This document shows, piece after piece, positions 25,479 through 35,230 of a stretch of 36,018 bases of DNA. Each line of letters starts with the position of its first letter. Within the stretch, counting starts at the first letter, position 1. Origin of the DNA: Chondrus crispus. Taxonomy: Eukaryota; Rhodophyta; Florideophyceae; Gigartinales; Gigartinaceae. The notes under the pieces are model-generated. The model was not told where the DNA came from. It made no database searches and saw only the letters and a list, made by a program, of their open reading frames with translations. A program made the translations under genes and the position numbers. The stretch lies in NCBI RefSeq assembly GCF_000350225.1, contig NW_005179001.1:1-36018 (forward strand), written 5' to 3'.

Positions 25479-28259
25479 CTACAATTCTTCATGCTCTACA
25501 CGAACAGCACTCGCATCGAATCCGCTCCTTCCCTTGTTGGTGCCTGTGAGATCATCCATCTTCATTTGACTTTTGCTTAGGCCGTTAATCTCTCCCTCTC
25601 CCGCGACCTTCCCTGTGCCATCTTTCGCGTTGCCTTTCCGAACAGAGTGACTGTGACGACTTGGTTCGTCCGCAGGAAAGTCGAATTCTTTCGACACGTC
25701 ACGCTCCGAGATGCCCTCATCGCTTGAAATGTCGGAAAAGTCTCCATATGCAGCTGAATCTTCTTCAAGGTCCTCATCCCGAGCTGAATTTGCGAGCGAA
25801 GGTAGGTCCTCAACATAGTCATCATCCGTTGGATATCCACCTAAGCCTGCATCTTCGTCTGAGGATTCGCCTGCCGCTTTCCCCTCGCCTAGAGCGTCTA
25901 TGAAAGTAGGACTGATCTTCAGGTCTTTCCTGCGGTTGGACGTGCTATCTTCGTCGACTACCACGTCCCCGTCGGGATTTGTGATATCAGAATCAGATGG
26001 TTTACTCTTTTTGGGTGGTTTGACTTCAGATACGACCTTTGGCTTTGCTGTGTCCTCGTGCGCGCTGCCGTGCATGTCATGTGCAGATGTTTCAACTTGT
26101 GCCGCCGCTTTAGTGTGAGTGAAATTATCCCTTTCTCTCGTTTTCTCCTCGTCCTTGCGATCCAAGGATAAGCTCTCTTCGTTATCCTTCGCTTTGTTGG
26201 GGCTGTCTCCTGCTTCCAATTGCGGATCCTCTTCAACTTTCGCTTCTGGCCCCGCATCGTTTCCTACCGAGCTAGACAGAATCTGATCCGCACGTATGTT
26301 GCGATCATCGATCGTATCGCGTCCGACTGGGCCATCTGCACCGCCATCGTTCTTAGGGTGTACGTAACCATGTGTCTCTACTTCTTCAGTGCCATCCCCG
26401 GCAAGGTGCAGTGCCTCTGTAGCAGTGCTGTCATCTATCGTGGTGCCGTCTCTCTTTTCGCTCCTTGGCCACTTTTCATTCATATTCACATAATCAGCCT
26501 TATCGGTGCTCATCGCGTTGCCAAGGATCTCCTCACTCTGCGTATTCCCTTCCCTTATTCCCTCCGTAAGCTCCCTTTCACGCATCTCCTTGGTACCTCC
26601 CTCAAGAGCCCGCATCGCTTCGTCAATTTCTTCAGTAGTATCTGAATTGTTCTCCTCCCTTCCTCCGCCATCTACCTCGTCATCAACTGTGATAGCATCA
26701 GCATCAGAAATTTCCGTCGCGGCGCGAGCTTCCTCTTCGTCCTTCGCATGTATTGCAGCGAGTTCTCCTGTCTGATCCTCTTCGTGGTCAACGTTCGGGA
26801 CATCCTCATACGATGCAGTGCCGACGCTTCCAGTCTCATCATGATCCGATGCGAAGCCTTCCCCTTCTGCTTTATATTCTTCCTCGCGAATGTCCTTTGC
26901 CGAAGGTGCCGGGCGATCCCCCTCTCCCACATGACTGGCTTCCGTATCATCTTCAGTGACTAAGCTCCCCTCCGCACCCGTGCCCTCTTCCTCTGGGGCA
27001 TGTACTTTGATTTCTTCGTTGGGGTTCTTCTCCTGCTGTTCCCCAACCTTGTCAGCACCAGTCGCGCCGTCTTGCCACTCGAACCCATCTACAAAGCCTT
27101 CCTCCGCGCCTTCGCTGAGCTCCTTTTTTCGCATTTCCTTAGTGCCGCCTACATATGCGCGCAAGGCTTCATCAGGGGTTTCAGCCCCTCGCCCATCTTG
27201 TGTTTGGGTTACAGTGGTATCAGATTGCTTCCTCGTGCCCTGAGTCGTGCTTGCATTCGCTTCTTCGTCTCCACCTTTTCCAAACTCTTTGTCAGGCCGT
27301 CCGTCTTCGGAGCCGGCTGGCTTAGCAGACTGGTCTTCGCTCGTCGGGCTCTCTTCATCGACTACATCTGTTAAAGTGCCAGGATCACCCACTCGCCCAC
27401 CCGTATTGACTTTGTCAACTGACTCACCCTTATGGGCTTCGCCTGGCGTTGTATCCGTGGACGCAATAATTTGCGATGGTTCCCGTTCTCCTATTGTCTT
27501 CTCCTTTGCATCAGCGTCCATGTTCTGCGATGCATGTTTTCGTCGTCTCTGGTTGGCACTTGCTCCCCCCCGCCTTCTAAACACAAATCCAAATACTCTC
27601 GACGCAATCCGAACCGGTGCAAACACAATCCTCATCATCGGTCTAACAAGAAACGTGGCGGTATTCGAGTTGACGACCTTCCTCCTTGCCACAAAAACCG
27701 CGACAACGAAAAACAGGACAACGCAAGCCACGACGATCACATTCGCCTTCCGTTCTGTATTGCGAATCTCTCTCAACGTGTCCCTCCCGCCTCCCAATTT
27801 CTCTCCGTACCTCCCGTGCTGATCCCTAGTCATCCTCAATCTCCTGCTACTCTCATCAACGACCTCCCCTGCGGTGTTGGATCTCTGCACCTCCTCCGTG
27901 ACGACGGCCGTGGCCCTCCTCAAGCTCTCGTTAATCTCCTTTGCGAGCTGCGCGGCGCTCCCCTGCGTCTCCGCGCTCCTCGGTAGCTCCTCGAGCAGTT
28001 CGCTTCTCTTGCTGGCCAGCGCCGACGCGCGGGCCTGGACACGGGCCTGCGCGGCGGCGGCGCGCGCGCTGTCAACCTGCTCCATGAGCGTGCGGCGCGT
28101 GGGGGTGTCGCGTGTCTCGACGGCGGCGACCTCGAGGTCGTCAGCCGCGCGCGACAGCGCGCGCGCCTCCCGCGCAAGCGCGTTGCCGGAGGAAGAGGAG
28201 GACAGGAGCGCGGAAAGCGCCGCCTCGAGGGCGTGCGCCTCGGGCACGAGCGTGGCCAT
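25479..28259 (-). CDS. Sec20-like SNARE with very long acidic C-terminal tail (926 aa)
   Basis: Sec20/BNIP1 SNAREs act in retrograde Golgi-to-ER fusion. Residues 1-120 are helical and Ala/Arg-rich. The segment from about 123 to 172 fits the Sec20 SNARE pattern (EEVQRSNTAGEVVDESS, then DTLREIRNTERKAN), followed by a membrane anchor at about 174-191 (VIVVACVVLFFVVAVFVA) with flanking arginines. After a second hydrophobic patch (about 203-227) comes a ~690-residue acidic, low-complexity tail with a duplicated element (GGTKEMRKKEL near 370 and GGTKEMRERELTEG near 550). The protein ends EHEEL. In yeast Sec20 the C-terminus is luminal and ends HDEL, so HEEL would be a fitting ER-retrieval signal. 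The length is far above the usual 230-400 residues. The ATG at 28,259 is preferred; the open frame further upstream to 28,613 overlaps the divergent gene's start. Confidence 0.72.
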   Translation of the reverse strand: MATLVPEAHALEAALSALLSSSSSGNALAREARALSRAADDLEVAAVETRDTPTRRTLMEQVDSARAAAAQARVQARASALASKRSELLEELPRSAETQGSAAQLAKEINESLRRATAVVTEEVQRSNTAGEVVDESSRRLRMTRDQHGRYGEKLGGGRDTLREIRNTERKANVIVVACVVLFFVVAVFVARRKVVNSNTATFLVRPMMRIVFAPVRIASRVFGFVFRRRGGASANQRRRKHASQNMDADAKEKTIGEREPSQIIASTDTTPGEAHKGESVDKVNTGGRVGDPGTLTDVVDEESPTSEDQSAKPAGSEDGRPDKEFGKGGDEEANASTTQGTRKQSDTTVTQTQDGRGAETPDEALRAYVGGTKEMRKKELSEGAEEGFVDGFEWQDGATGADKVGEQQEKNPNEEIKVHAPEEEGTGAEGSLVTEDDTEASHVGEGDRPAPSAKDIREEEYKAEGEGFASDHDETGSVGTASYEDVPNVDHEEDQTGELAAIHAKDEEEARAATEISDADAITVDDEVDGGGREENNSDTTEEIDEAMRALEGGTKEMRERELTEGIREGNTQSEEILGNAMSTDKADYVNMNEKWPRSEKRDGTTIDDSTATEALHLAGDGTEEVETHGYVHPKNDGGADGPVGRDTIDDRNIRADQILSSSVGNDAGPEAKVEEDPQLEAGDSPNKAKDNEESLSLDRKDEEKTRERDNFTHTKAAAQVETSAHDMHGSAHEDTAKPKVVSEVKPPKKSKPSDSDITNPDGDVVVDEDSTSNRRKDLKISPTFIDALGEGKAAGESSDEDAGLGGYPTDDDYVEDLPSLANSARDEDLEEDSAAYGDFSDISSDEGISERDVSKEFDFPADEPSRHSHSVRKGNAKDGTGKVAGEGEINGLSKSQMKMDDLTGTNKGRSGFDASAVRVEHEEL

Positions 28260-28594
28260 GGTTGTGACAGACGGCGATGTCTTAGGGGGCCACGGGTCGC
28301 GATGACGCACTTCGGAGGGGAGTGAAGTTGGCGACGGGACATTCGGCTGGCCGGCCCAATTGAAAGCACGAATCAGGCACCAAAGGTGGTGGGGGCTTTT
28401 CGCGCGTTTTTGCTCACGAGTACGACAAATTGCTCTGCCAACCCGACACGAATTGGAAACCCTACGGTACACCCTCCCCCCTGCCTCACCCGAACCACTC
28501 CGCGCCGGCACTCCCTCTCGTTCTCGCCCGTGTCCACACTGCCGTGGTTGAAAAGTTCTGCCGTCCACCGCGCAGCGTGTGAGCCGCGCGCAGA
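28260..28594. promoter_or_regulatory. Divergent promoter of Sec20-like and Hpc2-like genes
   Basis: The 335-bp gap between divergent starts contains CCAAT (28356-28360) and an inverted ATTGG (28452-28456) but no clear TATA. A CCAAT-driven bidirectional promoter is plausible. Confidence 0.35.
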
Positions 28595-30856
28595 ATGGAG
28601 TGCGGCGTAGCAATTGGACTCAACCCTCTGGGCGGTAATCAGCTCAACGTGCGCGAGCTTCTGCGCCGGTTACAGCCAGAGCCTTCCCCAGACTCGGACG
28701 ATGGATCTGATGCCGGCGGGATGGAGGACGTCGCGCCCGGCGGCGCGGTGCCCGAGAGGGAAGTGGAGCCGAGACGACTAAGAGATGATGAGTACGACTA
28801 CGATGACGACTTTATAGACGACGAGGAGCTCGTCGAGGAGGAAGTGCCGGAGGGCGGTGAGCCATACGACGAGAGTGCAGATGAAGACTTCAAGCCGGAG
28901 GAGGAGGGAGACGAAAACGACGAAGGCAAGAAGCAGAGGGCCCCGCCCCCCCTGCATCATGGCTTTGGGAGGTTCTTTATTAACAAGGGAGATATCCCAA
29001 GCAAGTCGCTGCTTGCGCCACTTCCCAACCCCCCAGATAGTATTGGAAACGTGGATGTCAAAATTCCGGGCCTCCGAGATCCGACGCCGCCGCCCGAACC
29101 ACCTCCCCCGGTTCCCGCGGAGCCTCGCTCAGCGGTGAAGCCAGCCGCTATAGGACCAAAGCCTACCGCAGCAGCGAGTGCTGGTCAGAAGAAGGTAGCC
29201 GCAGGTGGTAACGTGACGGCTGCTGCTGCTGGTGCGTCGGAAAGTGCAGTCCCATCCTCGACAAAGAAGAACAAAAACGAGTGGGGAACCAAAGCAAACA
29301 GGAGCATCCCCGCTCCCGTCGCCTCGGAAATAGCGAAACTAGAACTACTATGCCATGCTGAGTTTGGCGAAAAGAAGCCCAAGATTGCCGATCCCAAGGT
29401 GCAGGACCGGCTCACCGAGTTCTTCCGGGAAGCCATGAAGGCCGGTGTGGCACGTCTCTTTTCTGACATAGCCAAGGACCGTCGCGTCGTGGTTCTGAAC
29501 GACGATGTCTGGCAGCGCTTATCTACCTTCATCCGGACAAAACGCGTCACGATCGAGGGGCTTGGCCATGCGCTGCACTGGCGCGCGAAAGAACTGTCCG
29601 CCAAGGCACGCGTCGGGACTACGGAAGCGCGGGTCGATATGCTACTGGAGGAGCAGCGGGCGCAGTGGCCCGCCAGTGACTCCGACGGCGCAAAGGCGGC
29701 GTTGCACAGCGTGACCTGGAGCCGTGCGCTGGACGAGCGGCTGTTCGAGTGGTACCGAGCGCGGGCGGACCTGCAGACGGCGAAGAATCAGCTGGGGTCG
29801 CGCATGCGCAGCATCAAGAAGTCGACGCCCGCGTGGGTGAGCGCGCTGAAGAACCGGGCGTTTGCGGGGTTCGCCGTGAGCGAGGGCGAGGTGACGGAGT
29901 CGTTCCGGCGCATCGAAGAGGAGCGGTTGATGCTGGAACGGCAGAAACGCGAGGCGGAACGGGCTGAGAGAAAGCGGAAGAGGGAGGAGCAGCAGGCCGC
30001 GACGGCCGCGAAGAAGGCCGCGATTGCGAGCGCTAAGGGGGCGGGCGGGCCCGTGCCCGTGCAGACGAGCGGCGCGGAGAGCGTGGTGGTGACGCCAACC
30101 GCGGTTAAGGTGGTGCCGAAAGCGAAGAGCGCGGGGAAGAATGGGGCGGCGGCAAAGCCTGGGGCGGTGAAGAGCGGGGGAGCAGTGAAGAACGGAGGCA
30201 CAGCGAAGAGCGGGAATGGAGGCGGCGACGGTAAGGGAAGTGCCGGGAGCAAGAGCGGGAGCGAGGGGAAGGGCGGAAACGGGAGCAAAACTGGGAACGG
30301 TCAAAAGGGGGGCAGCATGGGCAAGCCCGGAGGCGGATCCAAGTCCGGGCAAGGGGCAAAAGTAGGAAGCGGGCAGAAGACGGGCAGTGCGAGCAAGGCG
30401 GGAAGCTCGGCGAGGAACGGGAGTTCGCACAAGCCGGGGGCGTCGAAGAAGGGGTCCGGGACGGGCGGGGCCGTGAAGGGCGGGGCGACGAAGGTGGGCG
30501 CGGCAAAGTCGGGGCCCGGGAAGGCGGCGGGGACGAAGGGCGGGGTCGGCAAGGCGGGCGGGGGGACGAGCGTGGGGGGTGGGTCGCCAGCCGCGCACAA
30601 GCAGACGAAGCTTACCGGGCTCGTGCGCAAGGGCAAGGAGGGCGCGGCGGGGGCGAAGAGGATGGCGAGCCCGGCGGGTGGGGTGAAGAAGACGGTGGCT
30701 AAGATGCGGGTTGGGGGCGGGAAGGAGGGGGCGGGAGGGAAGGCGGGGGCGAAGGTAGGCGGGGATGACGTGACGATGGGGGCGGTGGCGGAGGGGAAGG
30801 GGGCGGAGAGCGGGAGCGAGTCGGGGAAAACGTATGAGGTCATTGAACTGGACTAG
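28595..30856 (+). CDS. Hpc2/ubinuclein-like histone chaperone subunit (753 aa)
   Basis: Hpc2/ubinuclein proteins are subunits of the HIRA complex that deposits histone H3.3/H4. The Hpc2-related domain is visible as YDYDDDFIDDEEL (residues 67-79) in an acidic stretch, followed by HGFGRFFINKGDI (122-134), matching the ubinuclein YGGFYINSG type. Residues about 235-350 form a helical region (VASEIAKLELLCHAEFGEKK, FFREAMKAGVARLFSDIAKD) compatible with the ubinuclein middle domain. Then come a charged coiled coil (LERQKREAERAERKRKREEQ) and a ~270-residue tail almost wholly of Lys, Gly, Ser and Ala, ending in TYEVIELD, a possible SUMO-interaction motif. The Lys/Gly tail resembles linker-histone-like DNA-binding tails. 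The gene is divergent from the Sec20-like gene. Confidence 0.8.
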   Translation: MECGVAIGLNPLGGNQLNVRELLRRLQPEPSPDSDDGSDAGGMEDVAPGGAVPEREVEPRRLRDDEYDYDDDFIDDEELVEEEVPEGGEPYDESADEDFKPEEEGDENDEGKKQRAPPPLHHGFGRFFINKGDIPSKSLLAPLPNPPDSIGNVDVKIPGLRDPTPPPEPPPPVPAEPRSAVKPAAIGPKPTAAASAGQKKVAAGGNVTAAAAGASESAVPSSTKKNKNEWGTKANRSIPAPVASEIAKLELLCHAEFGEKKPKIADPKVQDRLTEFFREAMKAGVARLFSDIAKDRRVVVLNDDVWQRLSTFIRTKRVTIEGLGHALHWRAKELSAKARVGTTEARVDMLLEEQRAQWPASDSDGAKAALHSVTWSRALDERLFEWYRARADLQTAKNQLGSRMRSIKKSTPAWVSALKNRAFAGFAVSEGEVTESFRRIEEERLMLERQKREAERAERKRKREEQQAATAAKKAAIASAKGAGGPVPVQTSGAESVVVTPTAVKVVPKAKSAGKNGAAAKPGAVKSGGAVKNGGTAKSGNGGGDGKGSAGSKSGSEGKGGNGSKTGNGQKGGSMGKPGGGSKSGQGAKVGSGQKTGSASKAGSSARNGSSHKPGASKKGSGTGGAVKGGATKVGAAKSGPGKAAGTKGGVGKAGGGTSVGGGSPAAHKQTKLTGLVRKGKEGAAGAKRMASPAGGVKKTVAKMRVGGGKEGAGGKAGAKVGGDDVTMGAVAEGKGAESGSESGKTYEVIELD

Positions 30857-31198
30857 GAGCACGAAGCGGTAGAGGGGCACTTTACCCGGATAGCTCCTGT
30901 TTTGGTCGCGATGACATCTATTGATCGGTCTTTCGAAAATATTATAAAATTTCATCTTCACTTCTGATCCCTTCCTGAATCAGCAACGTTGATTGGCCGA
31001 CATGCCCACGGCGCCCCGCCCCCACAGCACTGCATGCTCGTACACACCCTCATACAGTGCTCATACTCGTACAAACCTTCTTTGCATTGTAGCTACTCTC
31101 TCTAAAGCTTTACTAGCTAGCTACGGTACGTGTAGTAGTCAAAATGCAAAGGCAATAAAGTCAAGACATCTGTCCCATTTCCCACCTCATCGACCGCC
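30857..31198. other. Intergenic, 3' flank and Nudix promoter region
   Basis: Contains an AT-rich ATATTATAAAATTT at about 30,937, probably the Hpc2-like gene's 3' processing region, and an ATTGG box near 30,991 upstream of the Nudix gene. No gene is seen. Confidence 0.4.
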
Positions 31199-31870
31199 AT
31201 GTCACCTCCCCTCCCCTCGATCTCCGCTCTAATCCGCGTGGAATGCGCCTCGCACGCCTCGGTCGCGGGCGCCCTGCACCCCACCAAACCGCCACCCGCC
31301 TTTTCCACCGCCTGGCTCTCCCTCTCCACGCTCTCCTACCGCTACTCGCACGACCCGCCGTCGACGTACCCGCGGCGCTGGGACGTGGTGTCGCGCACCA
31401 CGACCAAGGCCCCCGGCGCCGACGCGGTCGTGATCCTAGCCCGACTGGCGGTTGGCGACGGCCCGCGCATCCTGCTCGTGAAGCAGTTCCGCCCGCCGCT
31501 GGCCGCCGTCAGCGTCGAGCTGCCGGCGGGCCTGGTCGACGCGGGCGAGCGCGTCGAGGACGCCGCGCTGCGCGAGCTGCGCGAGGAGACCGGCTTTGTC
31601 GGCCGCGTGCGCAGGTGTCATCGCCCGGCCTCGCTGTCGCCGGGCATCTCGGCGGAGACCGTCGCCATGGTCGAGGTCGACGTTACCGGGTGGAAGGAGC
31701 AGCAGGTGGACGCCGGGGAGAATATCGAGGTCGTGAGCGTCCCGCTGGAGAGGCTGGGGGACGCTTTGGAGTTTATGGAGAAGGAGGAAGGCATCGTTGT
31801 GAAGCATGCCGTCGGCACGCTCGCGGCGGGGATTGCGATGGGCGCGCGCATGGTCAGGGGGCACGCGTGA
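31199..31870 (+). CDS. Nudix hydrolase, NUDT5/YSA1-like ADP-sugar diphosphatase (223 aa)
   Basis: Nudix enzymes of this type hydrolyse ADP-ribose or other ADP-sugars to AMP and sugar phosphate, clearing reactive nucleotides. The Nudix box is complete at residues 111-133: a Gly, five residues, Glu, seven residues, then RELREETGF. The preceding QFRPPLAAVSVELPAG (97-111) matches the NUDT5/YSA1 substrate-pocket region (QFRPP and ELPAGL). The length fits the family (about 200-230). The ATG at 31,199 begins a leader without a clear targeting signal, so a cytosolic or nuclear site is assumed. The substrate choice among ADP-sugars is not certain. Confidence 0.9.
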   Translation: MSPPLPSISALIRVECASHASVAGALHPTKPPPAFSTAWLSLSTLSYRYSHDPPSTYPRRWDVVSRTTTKAPGADAVVILARLAVGDGPRILLVKQFRPPLAAVSVELPAGLVDAGERVEDAALRELREETGFVGRVRRCHRPASLSPGISAETVAMVEVDVTGWKEQQVDAGENIEVVSVPLERLGDALEFMEKEEGIVVKHAVGTLAAGIAMGARMVRGHA

Positions 31871-32143
31871 GGGAGCGCGATTCTTTTCGGTGCTACGGTA
31901 CACCGCGTTGTACATATACATACATAAAAATGGACATAGTCTAAAGTTGGGCTAGACTAACCCCTTTCGGTGCCCTTTCCGATGCGCGGGCATCCCCGAA
32001 CCGTCATGGGAGATCGCGGTACGGTGACCAGTTGAATTGCAAACTGACGATGCACTGTCTACAAAGTGATGCATGGGCACGCGGACCTGAACACTTGCAA
32101 AACGAAAACCAGTGCTACAAATATCTACGTCTCCACAACACGA
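31871..32143. other. Convergent intergenic gap
   Basis: A 273-bp stretch between the convergent Nudix and RING genes. It contains CATATACATACATAAAAATGG, probably Nudix 3'-end signals. No gene seen. Confidence 0.4.
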
Positions 32144-34093
32144 TCACGTACCCCCCGGCAGCCGTTGAATGACTTCTTCTAGCTGTTCGACCTCACCCGT
32201 CTCTCCTCCTTCTCTCGCGTGCCTCCTCAAACGCTCAGGTTCCGAGGATACGGGTGTCTCCGGGCCCGATTCGAGGTCAGGAGGGCTTGCGCTGCCGGTG
32301 TCCGCACTGATAGCCTCTCCGCTTTGTCTTACGCGCAGGTTTCGCACCCACACAATGGGGAATAGGAAGAAGGTGACCACGCGGCGTAGTCGCCGGCGGT
32401 CGGAGAGGCTTTGTATCCGCACGTCGCAGCGGCAGGCCGGGCAGGAGGCATTGTTTTGAGTTACCCATGGCTACATAATCTCATGCACATGAAAAAGAGG
32501 AAGAAAAGTGGACGCGGTCAGTTCATTCCGCAAAAACACAACTCGGAGATACCCGCAAGCCAATCGGCATGAATGTGCAAAACTTACGTCGAGGCACTCG
32601 CTGTGATAAATATGTTCGCATTCCAGTTGGCGCACAACGTCGTTCTCCTGAAACCTGGACAAGCAAATCAAGCAGTCATCCTCCGCCACGCTGTCCGTCG
32701 GGGCTCGCGGTGCTGTCCGAAACCGGTGGGAGGGGTACATGCGATCTAGTTCCTTGACCGAGAGCCTATCGACCGAATTGGTGAAGCCATGCTGCCTGTC
32801 AAGCCATAGCATGACAGCAATAGCGATCGCCGTGAAGCAGATGGTCGCACCGCAAACCAGCACAATGACGAGGGGAAAATTAAGCTGGTCCTCCGAGACG
32901 ATGCGCAGGCACTGATTTCCTTCGATACCGCAACGCTCTACGCGGAACTTGAACTTGACCTTGCTAGGTGACTTTTCTTCGGTGCCGATGGCTTCCGTGA
33001 TAAATCCGATGACGAACATTGCATCCTTCTTCAGCGGCGCATTCCGAACGCACGCGTAACTCGGCGGCTTACCTTTTTCTTGCTTGAAGCTGCCGCACAG
33101 ATTGGATTTTAACTCGTATTCCGATGGGAGCTCGCTCGCGTTTTCCAGGTACGGAGAGTTGTTTTCCTCAGGGACCTTGTACGCCATGTTAAACCTGGTC
33201 TTCTCCTCGTTCCTCTCGTCCATGCTCCCCTCCTCTGTCCGCAAGATGATCTGCACGCGCGACTCTTCCTCTTTCTGCGTCCAGCTGATGACTTTGCGAG
33301 CGAAAGGCTCCAGCTCAAGCGCGACGTTCCCGTCCCCGTCGCGCAAATCTTCAAACGATTCTACCTGCGTGCCGCAAGCCAACCCCCGGTACTCCTCTTT
33401 ACAATTGCACTTGCCCGTCCCGCACCGACCATTCCCCGAACACCAAGTGCCCTTTTTAATCCCTTCCTCCCCCTCTTCCCTCAGTGTGAAGCCGGGGCAC
33501 GGCAGCTGGTCTTCCGCCTTCGCAAAGGATAAGCGGACCCAGCCGCGGAGGCGCGGCTGGAGCATACGGGGCTGCTCGCCGAAGAGAACTCCGCGATCCA
33601 AGTTGCGCACGGTGACGCTGATCTGGGCGTCTTTGGTGACCGGGAGCGAGACGACGGCGCGCGTGGCGTGTGTATAGACGGCTTGCGCGTCGATGGCGAC
33701 GCGATCGTCTTTGAGAAAACACGGGGTGGAACGCGAGCATTCGAAGCCGTCGGTCTCCTTGTTGAACTCCGCGCGGACGTCGGACGCGAACCCGTCCGTG
33801 AAGATGAGGGAGTCCTTGCCGCTGTCGGCGGCGGCCAGGAAGATATACGTCCGGCCGTGGTCCACGAGGTCTTCCATGGGCTGGTTGCTGAGGAACTCCG
33901 CGCGCACATGGCCGGCATCGGAGAAGGCGACGGTGTAGACTTGGGTGCTGTTAAAGTTGAGATTCAGGAGGCGTGCGATAGTGGGGTCGTCGTCTGTCAG
34001 GTCGATGTGCTCGGGCTGGGCGCGGAGGGAGGGGAGCAGCAGGGCGAGGAGGAGGAGAGGGGTGGCGAGCGGGGAGGGTCGTCGGCGCTTCAT
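32144..34093 (-). CDS. Type I membrane RING-H2 protein with EGF-like module (610 aa)
   Basis: Probably an endomembrane or cell-surface E3 ubiquitin ligase. Exons are 34093-32588 and 32470-32144 (minus). A signal peptide (TPLLLLALLLPSLRAQ) starts the protein. The luminal part holds an EGF-like module at about residues 215-240 (WCSGNGRCGTGKCNCKEEY). A transmembrane segment lies at about 404-430 (LVIVLVCGATICFTAIAIAV). The cytosolic RING-H2 follows: CLICL near 468-473, CEHIYHSEC near 490-500, then SCPACRC after the exon junction, giving the C3H2C3 pattern. A second hydrophobic stretch (TFFLFPIVWV) follows the RING and could be another membrane segment. The ATG at 34,093 is chosen because the signal peptide begins there. 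Confidence 0.87.
32471..32587 (-). other. Spliceosomal intron in the RING gene (117 bp)
   Basis: Donor GTAAGT directly after the GAC codon, acceptor TATGTAG before CCATGG, and AACTGAC as branch-point candidate. Splicing gives ECLDPWVTQNNASCPAC, completing the RING-H2 domain in frame. Confidence 0.9.
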
Positions 34094-34354
34094 GATAGGG
34101 AAGGGATGGGCCTGGATGTTATGGAGGTGTATGGAAAGATGCAATAATGCAGCGGAGGAGGGGCGGGTTTTGGGGGAGGAGGACATGCGTGGGCTAACAA
34201 AGGTAGCAAGGGCAAGAAAGGGGTTGCTGGCACAACGCCATCTGATGGTGCGTGCCCGTTTTTGGCCGCTGGCAGCGGCGGGCACTGGGTACCAAGGGTA
34301 CTGTGCGAGACAAGCAGGAGGCTTGTACCTAGTAGTTGAGCACTGTGTGCGTGG

Positions 34355-34375
34355 ACGACACGTGTACGACACGTG
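34355..34375. promoter_or_regulatory. Tandem CACGTG boxes upstream of the RING gene
   Basis: ACGACACGTG at 34355-34364 and again at 34366-34375, 11 bp apart, about one helical turn. A third CACGTG lies at 34557-34562. This is the G-box/E-box core, also found before the G-patch, Sqs1-like and some family genes. A bHLH or bZIP regulator is inferred. The rest of 34,094-34,680 holds no gene. Confidence 0.4.
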
Positions 34376-34681
34376 GCCGAGGGGGGGATCGACCAGAGGC
34401 TGGCGGGCCTCGCGACCCAGGGGCTGCGAAGGATTGGGACACCTGTCTTTTCTTCCTTGTTTACACAGTAAGGCACTGAGTCCTGTTGTGGAGCTCACCG
34501 TACTTCTCGACCAGTGCATGGAGCCTGCCATACGCCGTGTGACGCATTGTCCCGAACACGTGGCTCGCAGCCTCTCAGGTCTGGACACTGCGGGCCGTGC
34601 AGGCCGCGCTGTAAGACTACGCTGTAAAAGGGTGGGAGGGAGGGGAGGGGAGGCATCCCCCTCGCGTAGCCCTCCGGAGTG

Positions 34682-35090
34682 AGAGCACCCCTATCCGTTT
34701 GGCTAAATTTGGTGGTTAAAGGTGTAAAATTTTGCGTTTGCATATAGCATTTCTGTGCGCAACACTATCGGTTTAGCGGTTTAGGAGTAAATTTGAAATT
34801 GAAGTGCCCTGATAGGGCATAGTGTACGAGGGGTGCGGGGCATCGAGTACGAGAGATACTGTATTGACACTGTTCTATGGTCTTTTGGCCAAGTGGCGCC
34901 ATGTAATTCGCGTCTCTATATGGTCAAATGAGTAAATTTGTCGCCATCCGGCTTCCAATATAGAGATAGATATAGCCAAAAAGGCCAAATTTTTGGAGAT
35001 AACCAGTCCGATAGGGATGAAAGAGGCTATATGTATCTGGATATGCAAAAATTTTACATACGGTATACACAGCACCGATAGGGGTGCTCT
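34682..35090. mobile_element. MITE-like element with terminal inverted repeats (409 bp)
   Basis: Ends AGAGCACCCCTATC (34682-34695) and GATAGGGGTGCTCT (35077-35090) are inverted repeats. Further in, TGTAAAATTTTGCG and its near-inverse CAAAAATTTTACAT form a second inverted pair. The element is AT-rich and non-coding. The flanks read GAGTG at the left end and GAGTA at the right end, a possible 4-5 bp target duplication. No transposase is present, so it would be non-autonomous. Confidence 0.6.
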
Positions 35091-35230
35091 GAGTACAAGT
35101 GCTGAAGGGTAGGGGCAAGAGACTCAACTTCTGTACACAAGATAACATATGATACCCTTGGGAAGAACATAACATAACTCCTCTCTTGTCGAGCCCAAGC
35201 GGACAACGCCCCTTCCGCGGCCGCAGCCCG

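Noticed and set aside
29642..30961. Minus-strand 439-codon Arg/Pro/Leu-rich frame antisense to the Hpc2-like gene
   Set aside because: It is the complement of the Lys/Gly-rich tail in GC-rich DNA, with no domain and no promoter.
33985..34020. SIM-like HIDLTDDD in the RING protein
   Set aside because: It lies just after the signal peptide and so would be luminal or extracellular, where SUMO is absent.
34094..34588. Upstream extension of the RING protein's frame
   Set aside because: The signal peptide begins at 34,093, and the extension lies in the promoter region with CACGTG boxes.
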